Shown: piece after piece, positions 29,563 to 39,077 of the stretch
How positions within the stretch are numbered: position 1 is the first letter of the stretch
Layout of the letters: each line of letters opens with the position of its first letter
NCBI RefSeq assembly: GCF_900143265.1
Contig: NZ_FRDJ01000002.1
Span: 62,001 to 126,000 of the forward strand
Origin: Fervidobacterium gondwanense DSM 13020
GTDB lineage: Bacteria; Thermotogota; Thermotogae; Thermotogales; Fervidobacteriaceae
Direction: 5' to 3'
Length of the DNA: 64,000 nt
Program-made: the position numbers and the translations under genes
Notes under the pieces: model-generated
Databases searched by the model: none
What the model saw: only the letters and a program-made list of their open reading frames with translations
What the model was told of the DNA's origin: nothing

Positions 29563-30633
29563 ATGCGAGAAGAAGCTCTTGAAATACAGAAGGCCGTAGA
29601 ACAGGAAATACAAAGAATCCTTAATGGGTTATTTGAAGATACACCAGGAGAACTGAAAGATGTGATCGTTGAGTTTTCACATTTTGTACTAAGGCCTGGA
29701 AAGAGGATCAGACCTTTTTTGCTTGTGTTAACATACAAGGGGTACTCGGATAACGATGCTGAAAATAATGCTCTGAAGTTAGCAGCAATAATTGAAATCA
29801 TGCATGCCTTTTTACTCGTGCATGATGACGTTATCGATGAATCACTTTTAAGAAGAGGGGAACTAACGTTACACAAGATATACGAATCCAAATTTGAGAA
29901 CGAAAAGCTCGGTAAAGACCTTGCAATAATTGTTGGAGATATAATATCGTTTTATCTTCTTGGCGTGTTATCTGAACTAAACATTGAAAGTCGAACCTTC
30001 AGAAAAGTATTGAGACTCTTCTCGGATTGTTATGTAAAAACAGGTTACGGTCAGCTGCTTGATATATTATACACTGGACGATTGGATGAGACAATATTAA
30101 CAGACGATATCCCGGCAAAGATCAGCTTGTTAAAAACCGCGTACTACACGTTTATACATCCAATGCTTTTCGGTTACTATCTTAGTGGCCAGAATGATGA
30201 AAAAGAAATAAAAACGCTCACAGAAATAGGCAAACTCGTTGGGATTGCTTTTCAGTATCGAGATGACATAATTGGTACATTTGGTGGGGACAAAAAGAGT
30301 GTTAACGATATTGTTGAGGGTAAGGCTACCATACTGATAAAGAAAACTTCCGAAAAGCTCTCAAGCGAGAAAAAAATGACTTTGTTTGATATCATTTCCA
30401 AAAAGGAAAAAACTCAGGAAGAGATCGAACTCATACAGAGTCTGATTTTGGAGAGCGGGGCGTTAACTGAAACTGTAAATGAAATAAACATTCTCGTATT
30501 GAAAGCATTAGACTTACTTGAGAAGTTATTTATGAAAGATAGGTCCAAAGAAGAGATCAAGAGAATATTGAACAAAATACTCGAAATTCCGCAGATTGGA
30601 GAAGTTAGGAACGGTGGTGAAATAAGTGGCTGA
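29563..30633 (+). CDS. Polyprenyl synthetase family protein
   Basis: This enzyme condenses isopentenyl diphosphate units into a linear prenyl diphosphate. The first Asp-rich motif is D88-D89-x-x-D92 (LVHDDVIDES) and the second is D234-D235-I-I-G in FQYRDDIIG, where the usual last Asp is Gly, as in some short-chain (geranylgeranyl-type) synthases. Length is 356 residues. Chain length cannot be fixed from the sequence alone. ATG follows GGAGG. It overlaps the debranching enzyme gene by 8 bases. Confidence 0.88.
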   Translation: MREEALEIQKAVEQEIQRILNGLFEDTPGELKDVIVEFSHFVLRPGKRIRPFLLVLTYKGYSDNDAENNALKLAAIIEIMHAFLLVHDDVIDESLLRRGELTLHKIYESKFENEKLGKDLAIIVGDIISFYLLGVLSELNIESRTFRKVLRLFSDCYVKTGYGQLLDILYTGRLDETILTDDIPAKISLLKTAYYTFIHPMLFGYYLSGQNDEKEIKTLTEIGKLVGIAFQYRDDIIGTFGGDKKSVNDIVEGKATILIKKTSEKLSSEKKMTLFDIISKKEKTQEEIELIQSLILESGALTETVNEINILVLKALDLLEKLFMKDRSKEEIKRILNKILEIPQIGEVRNGGEISG

Positions 30634-32782
30634 TTATCCACTTCAGTATAAGAACCCCGGACCTGACGTTGTACTAAAAACGAAGAGAGGTTATCCAAGA
30701 TTAGGTGCAACACCTGATGAAACAGGGGTTAACTTTGCAATATTTTCTAGAAATGCCACTCGAGTTATCTTGGAACTTTACCAAAATTACTATGATTCGA
30801 TACCATCGCATTCTTTTGAACTTGATCCCATAAAAAATAAAACCGGAGACATTTGGCACATATACGTCTACGGCATTGGACATGGCCAATATTATGGTTG
30901 GCGTGTAGATGGAACTTATGATCCACTAAATGGTAAGCGATTTAATGTTAACAAATTGCTCATAGATCCATACGCAAAGGCAGTAACAACATTTTTTGAC
31001 TGGAACGATGATGCTGTTTATGGGTACGAGAGAAATTCTCCGATGGGAGACTTATCATTCTCTACAATTGATTCTTCAAAAAGCATGATAAGGTCAATCG
31101 TAATTGATGATTCAAAGTATGACTGGGAAGACGACAGGCAACTACACATACCGTGGAACGAAACTATAATATACGAGATGCACGTTAGACTTTTCACTAT
31201 AAGCCCGACTTCAAACGTGAAATTTCCGGGCACATTCCTTGGAATAATTGAAAAGCTTGACCATTTAAAAGAGCTCGGCGTTACTACAATTGAACTTATG
31301 CCAATTTTTGAATTCAATCTTAACTCAAATCCCAATGTGAATCCAGTTACTGGAGAGCAGCTTAAAGACGTTTGGGGATACAACCCATTGAACTTCTTTG
31401 CAGTCACCGGAAATTACTCAGTTGGGCTGAAGCTCGGTGAACAGGTGTTTCTATTCAAAGACTTTGTAAAGATGCTTCACAAGAATGGCTTTGAAGTTAT
31501 TTTGGATGTTGTGTACAACCACACAGGAGAAGGTGGAGAAAAGGGACCTACGCTTTGCTTTAGAGGAATAGACAACGAGATATATTATATGCTTGATCCG
31601 AAGAATAAAAGGTACTACTTAAATTATTCAGGGTGTGGCAATACCTTGAATTGTAATCATCCTGTTGTCAAAGAGATGATAATTGACAGCCTGAGATACT
31701 GGGCGACCGAAATGCACGTTGATGGTTTCAGATTTGATTTGGCATCTGTGCTTGGTAGGACGCCAGACGGTAGGTGGATAGGTGATTTATCGCTTTTGAA
31801 AGACATAGCCGAAGACCCAATTGTTGGAAAATTGAAATTGATTGCTGAAGGTTGGGATGCTGCAGGTGGTTATCACTTAGGACTCTTTCCAGAAGGATGG
31901 GCTGAATGGAATGGAAAATATCGAGATTGCGTTAGAAAGTTTGTCAGAGGCGATAATGGAGTAATTGAAGAGTTGATGCTTAGAATATCTGGTAGTCCCG
32001 ACCTCTACGCAAATAGAAAACCGCATGCAAGCATAAATTTCATAACATGCCACGATGGATTCACCATGAGAGACCTGTTATCTTACAATAAGAAACATAA
32101 CGAAGCAAATGGCGAAGGAAATAGAGATGGTACAGATGAAAACTTTAGTTATAATTACGGAGTTGAAGGTGACACAGATAATGAAAAAATCGTGAAAATA
32201 CGAAAACAGCAGGTAAAGAACTTTTTTGCCATACTTATGCTTTCTCATGGAACTCCAATGATTTTGATGGGTGATGAATTTTTCAGAACACAAAATGGGA
32301 ATAACAATGCTTACTGTATTGATGATGAAACAACGTGGGTTGATTGGACATTGAAAGAGAAACACAAAGATTTGTTTGAGTTTGTTAAAAAGATGATTCG
32401 CTTTAGAAAGTCACATCCTGCCTTAAAGAGAGAGTGTTTTTACGAAAAATACGATAAATTTGGCAATCTCATAACGGATATAACTTGGCATGGCATTAAT
32501 CCTTTTGAACCAGACATGTGTTATCATTCTCATTCGATAGCTTTTATGATATCTGGATCAGATCCAGTTAAGGGTTTAAGGATAGATAACAATATATACG
32601 TTATCTTGAATCAATGGAAAGAACCTTTGAACTTTGTACTTCCGCCACTTCAAGGCGAAGATTGGTACTTAATCGTAGACACATCTAGAGATTATCCGGA
32701 TGATTTCTTGGAAACTCCATACTTAGTGAAGGGATATTATACAGCTCAACCGCATAGCACTGTCATATTTATATCTGATTAG
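30626..32782 (+). CDS. glgX: Glycogen debranching enzyme, GlgX/isoamylase type (GH13)
   Basis: The enzyme hydrolyses alpha-1,6 branches of glycogen or limit dextrins. An N-terminal CBM48/isoamylase domain (about residues 15-130) precedes the GH13 barrel with nucleophile Asp371 (GFRFDLASV), acid/base Glu408 (IAEGWDAAG) and transition-state stabiliser Asp477 (TCHDGF). The 718 residues are normal for GlgX-like enzymes. GTG at 30626 lies within the end of the prenyl synthase gene. An intracellular location is expected because no signal peptide is present. Confidence 0.92.
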   Translation: MADYPLQYKNPGPDVVLKTKRGYPRLGATPDETGVNFAIFSRNATRVILELYQNYYDSIPSHSFELDPIKNKTGDIWHIYVYGIGHGQYYGWRVDGTYDPLNGKRFNVNKLLIDPYAKAVTTFFDWNDDAVYGYERNSPMGDLSFSTIDSSKSMIRSIVIDDSKYDWEDDRQLHIPWNETIIYEMHVRLFTISPTSNVKFPGTFLGIIEKLDHLKELGVTTIELMPIFEFNLNSNPNVNPVTGEQLKDVWGYNPLNFFAVTGNYSVGLKLGEQVFLFKDFVKMLHKNGFEVILDVVYNHTGEGGEKGPTLCFRGIDNEIYYMLDPKNKRYYLNYSGCGNTLNCNHPVVKEMIIDSLRYWATEMHVDGFRFDLASVLGRTPDGRWIGDLSLLKDIAEDPIVGKLKLIAEGWDAAGGYHLGLFPEGWAEWNGKYRDCVRKFVRGDNGVIEELMLRISGSPDLYANRKPHASINFITCHDGFTMRDLLSYNKKHNEANGEGNRDGTDENFSYNYGVEGDTDNEKIVKIRKQQVKNFFAILMLSHGTPMILMGDEFFRTQNGNNNAYCIDDETTWVDWTLKEKHKDLFEFVKKMIRFRKSHPALKRECFYEKYDKFGNLITDITWHGINPFEPDMCYHSHSIAFMISGSDPVKGLRIDNNIYVILNQWKEPLNFVLPPLQGEDWYLIVDTSRDYPDDFLETPYLVKGYYTAQPHSTVIFISD

Positions 32783-32798
32783 GGGAGGAATGCGGAGC

Positions 32799-33365
32799 AT
32801 GGAAACTTTCTTTGGAACGATTGTCTTTTTGACAGGAATTCTTTTGAATAATTGGGTTTCAAGTTTACTTCTATCAAGACTAATCCTTATACTAACGATG
32901 GTAGGGATAGGTTTTCTTATAAAAAATCCATACGCAGTTGTTGTATTGACACTTCTTCTTTTACCATCGAGGTATATTTATACTCCTGTTGGAAAGGAGA
33001 TGCTTAAAGATTTACGCAGGTTCTTATTTAACAGAGCCATGATTCGTAACAAGACTTACCTCACATTAATCGGTACCGCGGGCGTATTTCTTGGATTTGC
33101 GCTCCCTGCAATTAAGAATTATCCAATTTCAATCTCTGTTGTGATTATCGTTGCAATAGCAGTGATATATATTGTTGAATATTCCAACGAAAAAGCTTTT
33201 TATGATAAAGTCAAAATAGCACTCGGAAATAAAAGTGACGAGATTGAATCGTTAAAGGTAGCTTACGAAAAAATGGTACTCTTTTCGAGTACCAATGTTG
33301 ATGATTTGATAAAAAATCGCATTGAACTATTCAAGAACGTAAAAGAAAAAAGAGAAACCAAATAA
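32799..33365 (+). CDS. Unknown four-helix membrane protein
   Basis: I do not recognise this family. The 188-residue product has four hydrophobic segments: two before residue 60, then after a basic loop (LKDLRRFLFNRAMIRNK) two more at about 87-130. The last ~60 residues are a charged cytoplasmic tail ending in KNVKEKRETK. I chose the ATG at 32799, 9 bases after GGGAGGA, rather than 32790. It is 16 bases downstream of glgX and probably co-transcribed; it converges on ridA with a gap of only 7 bases. Confidence 0.6.
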   Translation: METFFGTIVFLTGILLNNWVSSLLLSRLILILTMVGIGFLIKNPYAVVVLTLLLLPSRYIYTPVGKEMLKDLRRFLFNRAMIRNKTYLTLIGTAGVFLGFALPAIKNYPISISVVIIVAIAVIYIVEYSNEKAFYDKVKIALGNKSDEIESLKVAYEKMVLFSSTNVDDLIKNRIELFKNVKEKRETK

Positions 33366-33372
33366 AAATTTC

Positions 33373-33759
33373 TTAGACAATTTCAACAATGAATTCCATC
33401 TCAACCAGTGCGCCTTTCGGAAGGCTTGCAACACCGACAGTGCTTCTCGCTGGGAAAACTGAAGTTTGAGCTTCAAAGTATTTCTGATAGACTTCGTTGA
33501 TTTTCGAAAACTCGTCCAAGCGAGTTGTAAATATGGTTGTCTTGACGACGTTTTTCAACGTAAGACCAATTTCGGAAAGCATGGCTGATAGATTCTTCAA
33601 AATCTGCTCAGCTGCTTTTTCTATGCTTTCATTAACTAATTCGCCGTTTTCTGGATTGATCGGCAATATGCCCGAAAAGAAGATCAAATTTCCAACTCTA
33701 ACAGCTGATGAATAAGGACCGACAGCTTTGGGACCTTTTGAAAAAGTCAGAACTTCCAT
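33373..33759 (-). CDS. ridA: RidA family enamine/imine deaminase
   Basis: RidA hydrolyses reactive enamine/imine intermediates released by PLP enzymes. The 128-residue protein shows AVGPYSSAVRVGN at the start, FFSGILPINPENGEL, and the C-terminal FPARSTVGVASLPKGALVEMEFIV signature, where the Arg binds the substrate carboxylate. ATG at 33759 follows GGGGAGGTG; the frame to 33777 is excluded. It is the last gene after the EcfA-type ATPase gene on this strand. Confidence 0.92.
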   Translation of the reverse strand: MEVLTFSKGPKAVGPYSSAVRVGNLIFFSGILPINPENGELVNESIEKAAEQILKNLSAMLSEIGLTLKNVVKTTIFTTRLDEFSKINEVYQKYFEAQTSVFPARSTVGVASLPKGALVEMEFIVEIV

Positions 33760-33786
33760 GAAAGTGCACCTCCCCAACTGTATTGA

Positions 33787-34485
33787 TTAAACTTGCATTT
33801 TCTTAAACTTTTCTGTGGCTGCTTTTCTGTAAAGCTCCGCACCATCGTGCGGATTACCGTCAAAGGCTATCTTTCCATCCTCTATATAAATACATCTATC
33901 TACGTAAGGTAGAAACAAATTAATTTCATGAGTTGCAACGAGCACGCCTTTATTTGTCTCCTTCAACTTAAGCACGGCGTTCAAAACCTCTCTTTTACCG
34001 TTTTTGTCGAGCATGGCGGTTACCTCATCGAGCAATAAAAACTCAGGATTGAGTGCTAAGACTGAGGCAATAGCGAGTCTTTGTTTTTGTCCACCTGAAA
34101 GGTAATATGGATCAAAGAATTTAAGCTCTGAAAGCTCAAGTAAATCTAAGACATACTTCGCTCGAGTTTCCATTTCTGTTTTACTGAGCCCGATATTCTC
34201 CAGACCAAAAATAACATCTTCAAATACCGTGCTACCTACAATTTGAGTTTCCGGATTCTGAAAAACGTACCCTGTCAATTCAGATATATCTGAATATTTT
34301 CCCGGAATAATTATCTGTCCTGCAAAATCAATTAACCCGGCGAGAACTTTCAAAAGGGTCGATTTCCCGGAGCCGTTTCTACCTATTATCATGACTATAT
34401 TACCTGTTTCGAATGTCGTCGTTATACCTTTCAAAACCTTCTTGCCTGAGTAATTAACAGAAACATCCTGTAACTTGATATGCAC
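33787..34485 (-). CDS. ABC ATPase of energy-coupling-factor (EcfA) type
   Basis: The 232-residue ATPase shows Walker A GRNGSGKST, Q-loop VFQNPETQIVGSTVFEDVIFG (the wording typical of EcfA), signature LSGGQKQR, Walker B LLLDEV and switch His in ATHEI. The start is taken as GTG 34485, after AGGGG; the longer frame starting at 34545 would span the promoter. ECF transporters take up vitamins and metals using EcfA-A'-T plus an S component. None of the partner genes is adjacent, so its substrate is not known. Confidence 0.85.
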   Translation of the reverse strand: MHIKLQDVSVNYSGKKVLKGITTTFETGNIVMIIGRNGSGKSTLLKVLAGLIDFAGQIIIPGKYSDISELTGYVFQNPETQIVGSTVFEDVIFGLENIGLSKTEMETRAKYVLDLLELSELKFFDPYYLSGGQKQRLAIASVLALNPEFLLLDEVTAMLDKNGKREVLNAVLKLKETNKGVLVATHEINLFLPYVDRCIYIEDGKIAFDGNPHDGAELYRKAATEKFKKMQV

Positions 34486-34536
34486 ATACTTCACCCCTTC
34501 TGGTATAATGATACCATGCGGATGAATTTTATGCAA
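34481..34536. promoter_or_regulatory. Overlapping divergent promoters (EcfA-type ATPase / YitT)
   Basis: Plus strand: TGCACA (34481-34486), 17 bases, TATAAT (34504-34509) with TGG before it. Minus strand: TTGCAT (34536-34531), 17 bases, TATCAT (34513-34508). The two -10 boxes share two bases, so both promoters cannot be occupied at once. Confidence 0.55.
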
Positions 34537-34586
34537 AGAATACAATAGAGAGAATTTTTAAGAAAAGAAAGGAGGTTTCTAAAATT

Positions 34587-35450
34587 ATGGATCTAAAAGA
34601 ACAGATTAAAGAATACGTTTTATCGACGATTGGAGTCTTACTTACAGCACTCGGGCTTGTGATATTCTTTATTCCGAACAACATAGCAGCTGGTGGGGCA
34701 AGTGGTATGGCTATGATACTCCATCGTTTGTTAAGTGCTATACCTATTGGTGTTTGGATGTATATTATTAACATCGTCTTGTTCATTCTTGGATTTACAC
34801 TTGTAGGAAAGGACTTCAGTTTCAAAACAATATATTCAACATTCGCACTGAATTTCTTTATAGACTTATTTGATAGAATACTCAAAATACCTCGCTATAC
34901 AGGAGACGACCTGATGCTTGCCGTATTTTTTGGCAATGTATTAGCCTCAGTAGGTATGGCCATCGCATTTGCAAACAACTCATCGACCGGCGGAACAGAC
35001 ATTGTAGCCAAAATATTGTCAAAGTATTTTCATACCCCGATAGGAACGACACTACTCATGATTGACTTCTCAATCGGTATCTTAGCAGGCTTCGCATTTA
35101 ACCCGCGTATAGCGATGTATGCACTACTTGCTATCATAATAAACGGCATAACGATAGACTTCATATTAAAAGGTTTAGAACTTGCAGTAACTATGACTAT
35201 CATTTCAGGCAAAGTCGACTCAATAAAGGACTATATATTGAATAAGATGGAACGAGGGGCAACTATACTGAAAGCCCGAGGCGCTTATTCAGGAAGGGAT
35301 TTGGATGTTCTATATGTTGCATTAAGGCGTAGAGAGCTTGGAGAAGTTCTGCATGCTATCAAGCAGATTGACCCTGATGCGTTTGTTATAGTAAACGAAG
35401 CAAGATACGTACTTGGAGAAGGTTTCAGAAGCATAGATAAAATAGTTTAA
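34587..35450 (+). CDS. YitT family membrane protein (DUF161/DUF2179)
   Basis: The N-terminal part has about five or six membrane segments and the YitT_membrane pattern (FFIPNNIAAGGASGMAMIL and NNSSTGGTDIVAKIL). The C-terminal ~80 residues form the soluble DUF2179 domain (GATILKARGAYSGRDLDVLYVALRRREL). The family is widespread, of unknown function, and possibly a transporter. The 287 residues are full length, with ATG after AAGGAGG. A strong bidirectional terminator follows. Confidence 0.9.
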   Translation: MDLKEQIKEYVLSTIGVLLTALGLVIFFIPNNIAAGGASGMAMILHRLLSAIPIGVWMYIINIVLFILGFTLVGKDFSFKTIYSTFALNFFIDLFDRILKIPRYTGDDLMLAVFFGNVLASVGMAIAFANNSSTGGTDIVAKILSKYFHTPIGTTLLMIDFSIGILAGFAFNPRIAMYALLAIIINGITIDFILKGLELAVTMTIISGKVDSIKDYILNKMERGATILKARGAYSGRDLDVLYVALRRRELGEVLHAIKQIDPDAFVIVNEARYVLGEGFRSIDKIV

Positions 35451-35457
35451 TTTTATA

Positions 35458-35486
35458 AAGAAAGCCCCCATTTCAGGGGCTTTCTT
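35458..35486. terminator. Bidirectional terminator between yitT and the chemoreceptor gene
   Basis: An 11-base-pair stem (AAGAAAGCCCC with GGGGCTTTCTT) with a 7-base loop separates two convergent genes. A-rich sequence to the left and T-rich sequence to the right make it usable from both strands. Confidence 0.9.
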
Positions 35487-35500
35487 ATAACAAATACTTG

Positions 35501-37486
35501 CTAAATCTTGAATTTCCTTATTGTTTCTACCAACTTTTCTGCAATATCGTCCAAGTTTTCTGCTGTTTTTGCAACGTTAGCTATTGCATCAGATTGCTGT
35601 TTAATAGCCGTTGTTACTTCGTTCATTTGCTCAACAACACTTACCATGGACTTACTTGCGCTGTCCATCGCACTGCTCATTTCTTCAGCTGCTGCACTCT
35701 GCTGTTGCGCGCTCGCTGCTAAGTTCTCCGTCATTTGCGACATTTTGACGATGCTCTGCAATATCTGTTCAAATTGCGTTTTAATTAATGTAGATTGCGC
35801 TGCTGCCTGGTTTACGATCTCAACAGTTTCTTTTGTTGCGTCACTTGCTTTCATGCTTTCATCGACTATTCCCCTCAGAATGTTCGCAATATTCTGTGTC
35901 GCTTGTTTACTCTCTTCTGCAAGTTTCCTAATTTCATCCGCAACAACAGCAAAGCCTCTACCAGCTTCTCCTGCCCTTGCTGCTTCTATTGCAGCATTTA
36001 GTGCCAACAAGTTTGTCTGTTCGGCGATAGAGTTTATCGTATCTACTATCTCGCCTATGTTCTTCGCACTTTCGCTGAGTTTTTCAACTGTTTCAAACGT
36101 CGTATTTGCTTTTTGTTTTGTTTGTTCAATAACGTTTGTTATGGACAATATTGCCTTTTGACCTTCTGTTGAAAGTGTGGACACTCTCTGAGCCTCTTCA
36201 CTGAGTTTTTGTGAAGCGTTTGCAACATTTTAAGCACTTGCTGCAACTTCTTGTATACCGCTTGTCATCTCTTCAATTGCAGCCGATGCGTTGTTCACAT
36301 TCGTGTTTACACTGTCAACTTGTGCTGTGAGTTCTTCTATCGTGGCGCTTGTTTCTTCGGATACTGCTGCCACTTGAGATGCTTCTTGCTTTATAACATT
36401 TCCTTCCTGCTGGATTTGTGAAACAATACCTCTAAGAGCATTAATTGTGCTCGAAAGTCCGGTTGCAATCTTTCCAATCTCATCTTTTGATTTGGTTTCG
36501 ATGTTCACAGTCAAATCACCTTGCGCTACTTTCTCAGCGGCAGCAACAATTTCGTTGATTGGTTTGACGATGAATGTTCTTGTAAACCACAATGCTAAGA
36601 GAATGCTCAAGATGATTGCTATCACAGTAATACCAATCATTACGATTGTGGCAATGTTAGCTTCCTTCATCAAGTCTTTCTCTATTACAAGAGTTGCAAA
36701 AATCCATCCATTTGGCAGTCTCTTGTATCCTGTGATACGTTTGACATTGTTGAATGTGTATCCAAAAACACCACTCTCAGGTCCTGAAAGCCATTTTTTG
36801 AAGAATTCCTGATCCGACACGTTCTTTCCTATCAGTGTTGTATCTGTGTGCAACAGTATATTGCCGCTCTCTGACACAACTGCATTTAGGTATCCAAGTC
36901 CCTTGCCCTTTACCATGAGTTTTTCCGAAAGTTTTGAAATATCAAAGTCAAGTGCAACAACGCCGACAATTCCTTCATCCGTTTGAATAGTCTTAGCAAT
37001 AGTAACAACAAGTTGCCCAGTTGAAGCGTCAGCATAAGGTTCTGTAATGATAATCTGCCCTGGTTTTGCTACTGCGTCTTTGTACCACGGTCTTGATGTT
37101 GGGTCATATCCTTCAGGGAGTTCCGTCTCAGGTATCAAATACATTCTTCTGTCCTTTAATCCAACATAAACATACATAACATCTGGATAACTCTTCATAA
37201 CGGTGTTGAAAAGTTTCTTCATCCAAACATCTTCCTGGAATTCGTTTTTGTAGACACCCAATACGTTTGCATCCTTTGATAGCAGTTCGATGAGCTTTAC
37301 GTGCCCGTCAATGAAACTCATCAAGTTGTCTCCGCTGTTTTCCGCAAGTGCTTGGAGGTTCTGTTCTGTCTTTTCTACAATCATGGATCTCATGGTAAAC
37401 AAAGAATAAATTCCTATAGCCACCATGAAGAGAATCAAGATCGCAACAGCCACCATGATCTTCTGGAACATCGTAAGGTTTCTCAT
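35501..37486 (-). pseudogene. Methyl-accepting chemotaxis protein interrupted by an in-frame stop
   Basis: Two same-frame segments, 37486-36230 and 36229-35501, together make a complete chemoreceptor of about 661 codons, separated only by a TAA at 36232-36230. The first part has a membrane helix (about residues 9-30), a periplasmic dCache-type sensor domain (including YDPTSRPWYKDA), a second helix and a HAMP domain. The second carries the conserved signalling hairpin ([35 protein letters not shown] split around the tip). The stop falls in EVAASA-stop-NVANAS, where a Gln codon CAA is likely in relatives, so a single C-to-T change explains it. Either the receptor is inactivated, or there is readthrough or a sequencing error. 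Confidence 0.85.
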
Positions 37487-37848
37487 GAAAAGCCCTCCTT
37501 TCAGATTTTGTGATACTAAGCGATACTCTCACATCCTCAAAATTATTACCGTATGTTAAATTCACAAATTACAATAATTATTATACTACAAATTATGCTT
37601 GAATCTACAGCTTAGTCTATAAAACTAATATAGATTCGGATATATATAGAAATCCTGAAAAATTTTGAGCAATATGAATGAAAAGATTGCAAAAGTTAGA
37701 AAGATGCAATTAATAAATTATTTTTATCGTCCAGTTATTTTGACAGTAGAATCTTGAAAATGGTTTAATAAAACTGATAATATAAATGGTGATTCATCTT
37801 TTTTATTATTCAGTTTCTCATTAATTGGAGAAGGTGGAGGTGGTTTTG
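37487..37848. other. Intergenic region between chemoreceptor and thiolase genes
   Basis: About 360 very AT-rich bases without a credible gene. It holds a minus-strand TATAAT (37585-37580) that could serve the chemoreceptor, and on the plus strand TTGACA (37740-37745), 18 bases, TTTAAT (37764-37769) preceded by TGG, a good extended -10 promoter for the thiolase gene. Nothing else was recognised. Confidence 0.6.
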
Positions 37849-39051
37849 ATGGTATATATACTCGGGGCAAAGAGAACGGCTATAGGCACATTCGCGGGTT
37901 CTTTGAAAGATATTCCGGCACCACAACTCGGAGCAATTGCAGCAAAAGCAGCCATTGCGCAATCCGGTGTTTCTGTAGAAGATTTTGACGAAACGATCGT
38001 TGGATGTATACTTACCGCAGGTCAGGGGATGGGACCGGGCAGGCAGGTTGGTATATACGCAGGTATTTCCGTTGAGAAACCTGGTTATACAGTCAATATG
38101 CTCTGCGGTAGTGGAATGAAGGCAGTCATGATCGGTGCTACCGATATCGAGCTTGGAGAGGCAGATGTAGTGCTTGCAGGTGGTATAGAGAGCATGTCTC
38201 AAGCACCATTTTTGCTTTCTTATCGCGCACGTTTTGGTTTGAAGTTTGGAAATCAGGAAATTCAAGACCACATGATACTCGACGGATTAACCGATGTATT
38301 CAATAAAGTGCACATGGGGATGACCGCTGAGAAACTTGTAGAAGAGTTTGACATATCTCGTCAAGAGCAGGATGAATTTGCGTACAACAGCCAGATGAAA
38401 GCAAAGGCAGCAATTGAGAACGGAAAATTTAAAGACGAAATCGTTCCTGTTGAAATACCAGACAAAAAGGGTGTCAAACTCTTCGACACGGACGAACATC
38501 CAAGATTTGACGTGACTCTGGAAAGTTTGGCAAAACTTAAACCAGCTTTTAAACCAGATGGAACTATAACTGCAGGTAATGCAAGTGGTATAAACGATGG
38601 AGGAAGTGCAATTGTCCTTGCAAGTGATAGGTATGTTGAAAAGAAAGGATTGAAACCTCTTGGAAGAATAGTTGCATGGGCACAAGCGGGTGTTGACCCA
38701 ATGAGGATGGGGATAGGTCCAGTTCCTGCGACAGAAAAGGTTCTTAAGAAAGCCGGTATGTCGTTCCAAGATATCGAATTGATAGAGCTGAACGAAGCGT
38801 TTGCAGGTCAGAGCCTAGCCGTTATTAAAGGCTGGGAACGAGCATTTGGAGTTACGAAGGAATGGATACTGGAGCGCACAAACGTAAACGGTGGTGGCAT
38901 TGCGCTTGGACATCCAATCGGTGCAAGTGGAAATAGGATAATCGTTACGCTCCTGTATGAAATGAAAAAGAGACATATAAAATACGGACTTGCGACGCTT
39001 TGCATCGGTGGTGGAATGGGTACTGCGGTTATCGTTGAGAATATTGAATGA
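37849..39051 (+). CDS. Acetyl-CoA acetyltransferase (thiolase)
   Basis: The enzyme interconverts two acetyl-CoA and acetoacetyl-CoA plus CoA, or cleaves longer 3-ketoacyl-CoA. Nucleophile Cys86 lies in NMLCGSGMKAV, His355 in IALGHPIGASG and Cys385 in CIGGGMG, the full catalytic set. The ATG at 37849 follows GGAGGTGG; the upstream ATG at 37825 precedes the box. The product is 400 residues, normal. The next gene, 26 bases on, encodes an acetoacetyl-CoA-reductase-like SDR, favouring the biosynthetic direction. Confidence 0.92.
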   Translation: MVYILGAKRTAIGTFAGSLKDIPAPQLGAIAAKAAIAQSGVSVEDFDETIVGCILTAGQGMGPGRQVGIYAGISVEKPGYTVNMLCGSGMKAVMIGATDIELGEADVVLAGGIESMSQAPFLLSYRARFGLKFGNQEIQDHMILDGLTDVFNKVHMGMTAEKLVEEFDISRQEQDEFAYNSQMKAKAAIENGKFKDEIVPVEIPDKKGVKLFDTDEHPRFDVTLESLAKLKPAFKPDGTITAGNASGINDGGSAIVLASDRYVEKKGLKPLGRIVAWAQAGVDPMRMGIGPVPATEKVLKKAGMSFQDIELIELNEAFAGQSLAVIKGWERAFGVTKEWILERTNVNGGGIALGHPIGASGNRIIVTLLYEMKKRHIKYGLATLCIGGGMGTAVIVENIE

Positions 39052-39077
39052 TTCTTATATAAAAGGGGGTAAACAAC

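Noticed and set aside
35501-36184. Second half of the chemoreceptor as a separate cytoplasmic MCP gene
   Set aside because: It continues the frame of the first half across a single stop, has no start signal, and the joined product has normal MCP layout; treated as one broken gene.
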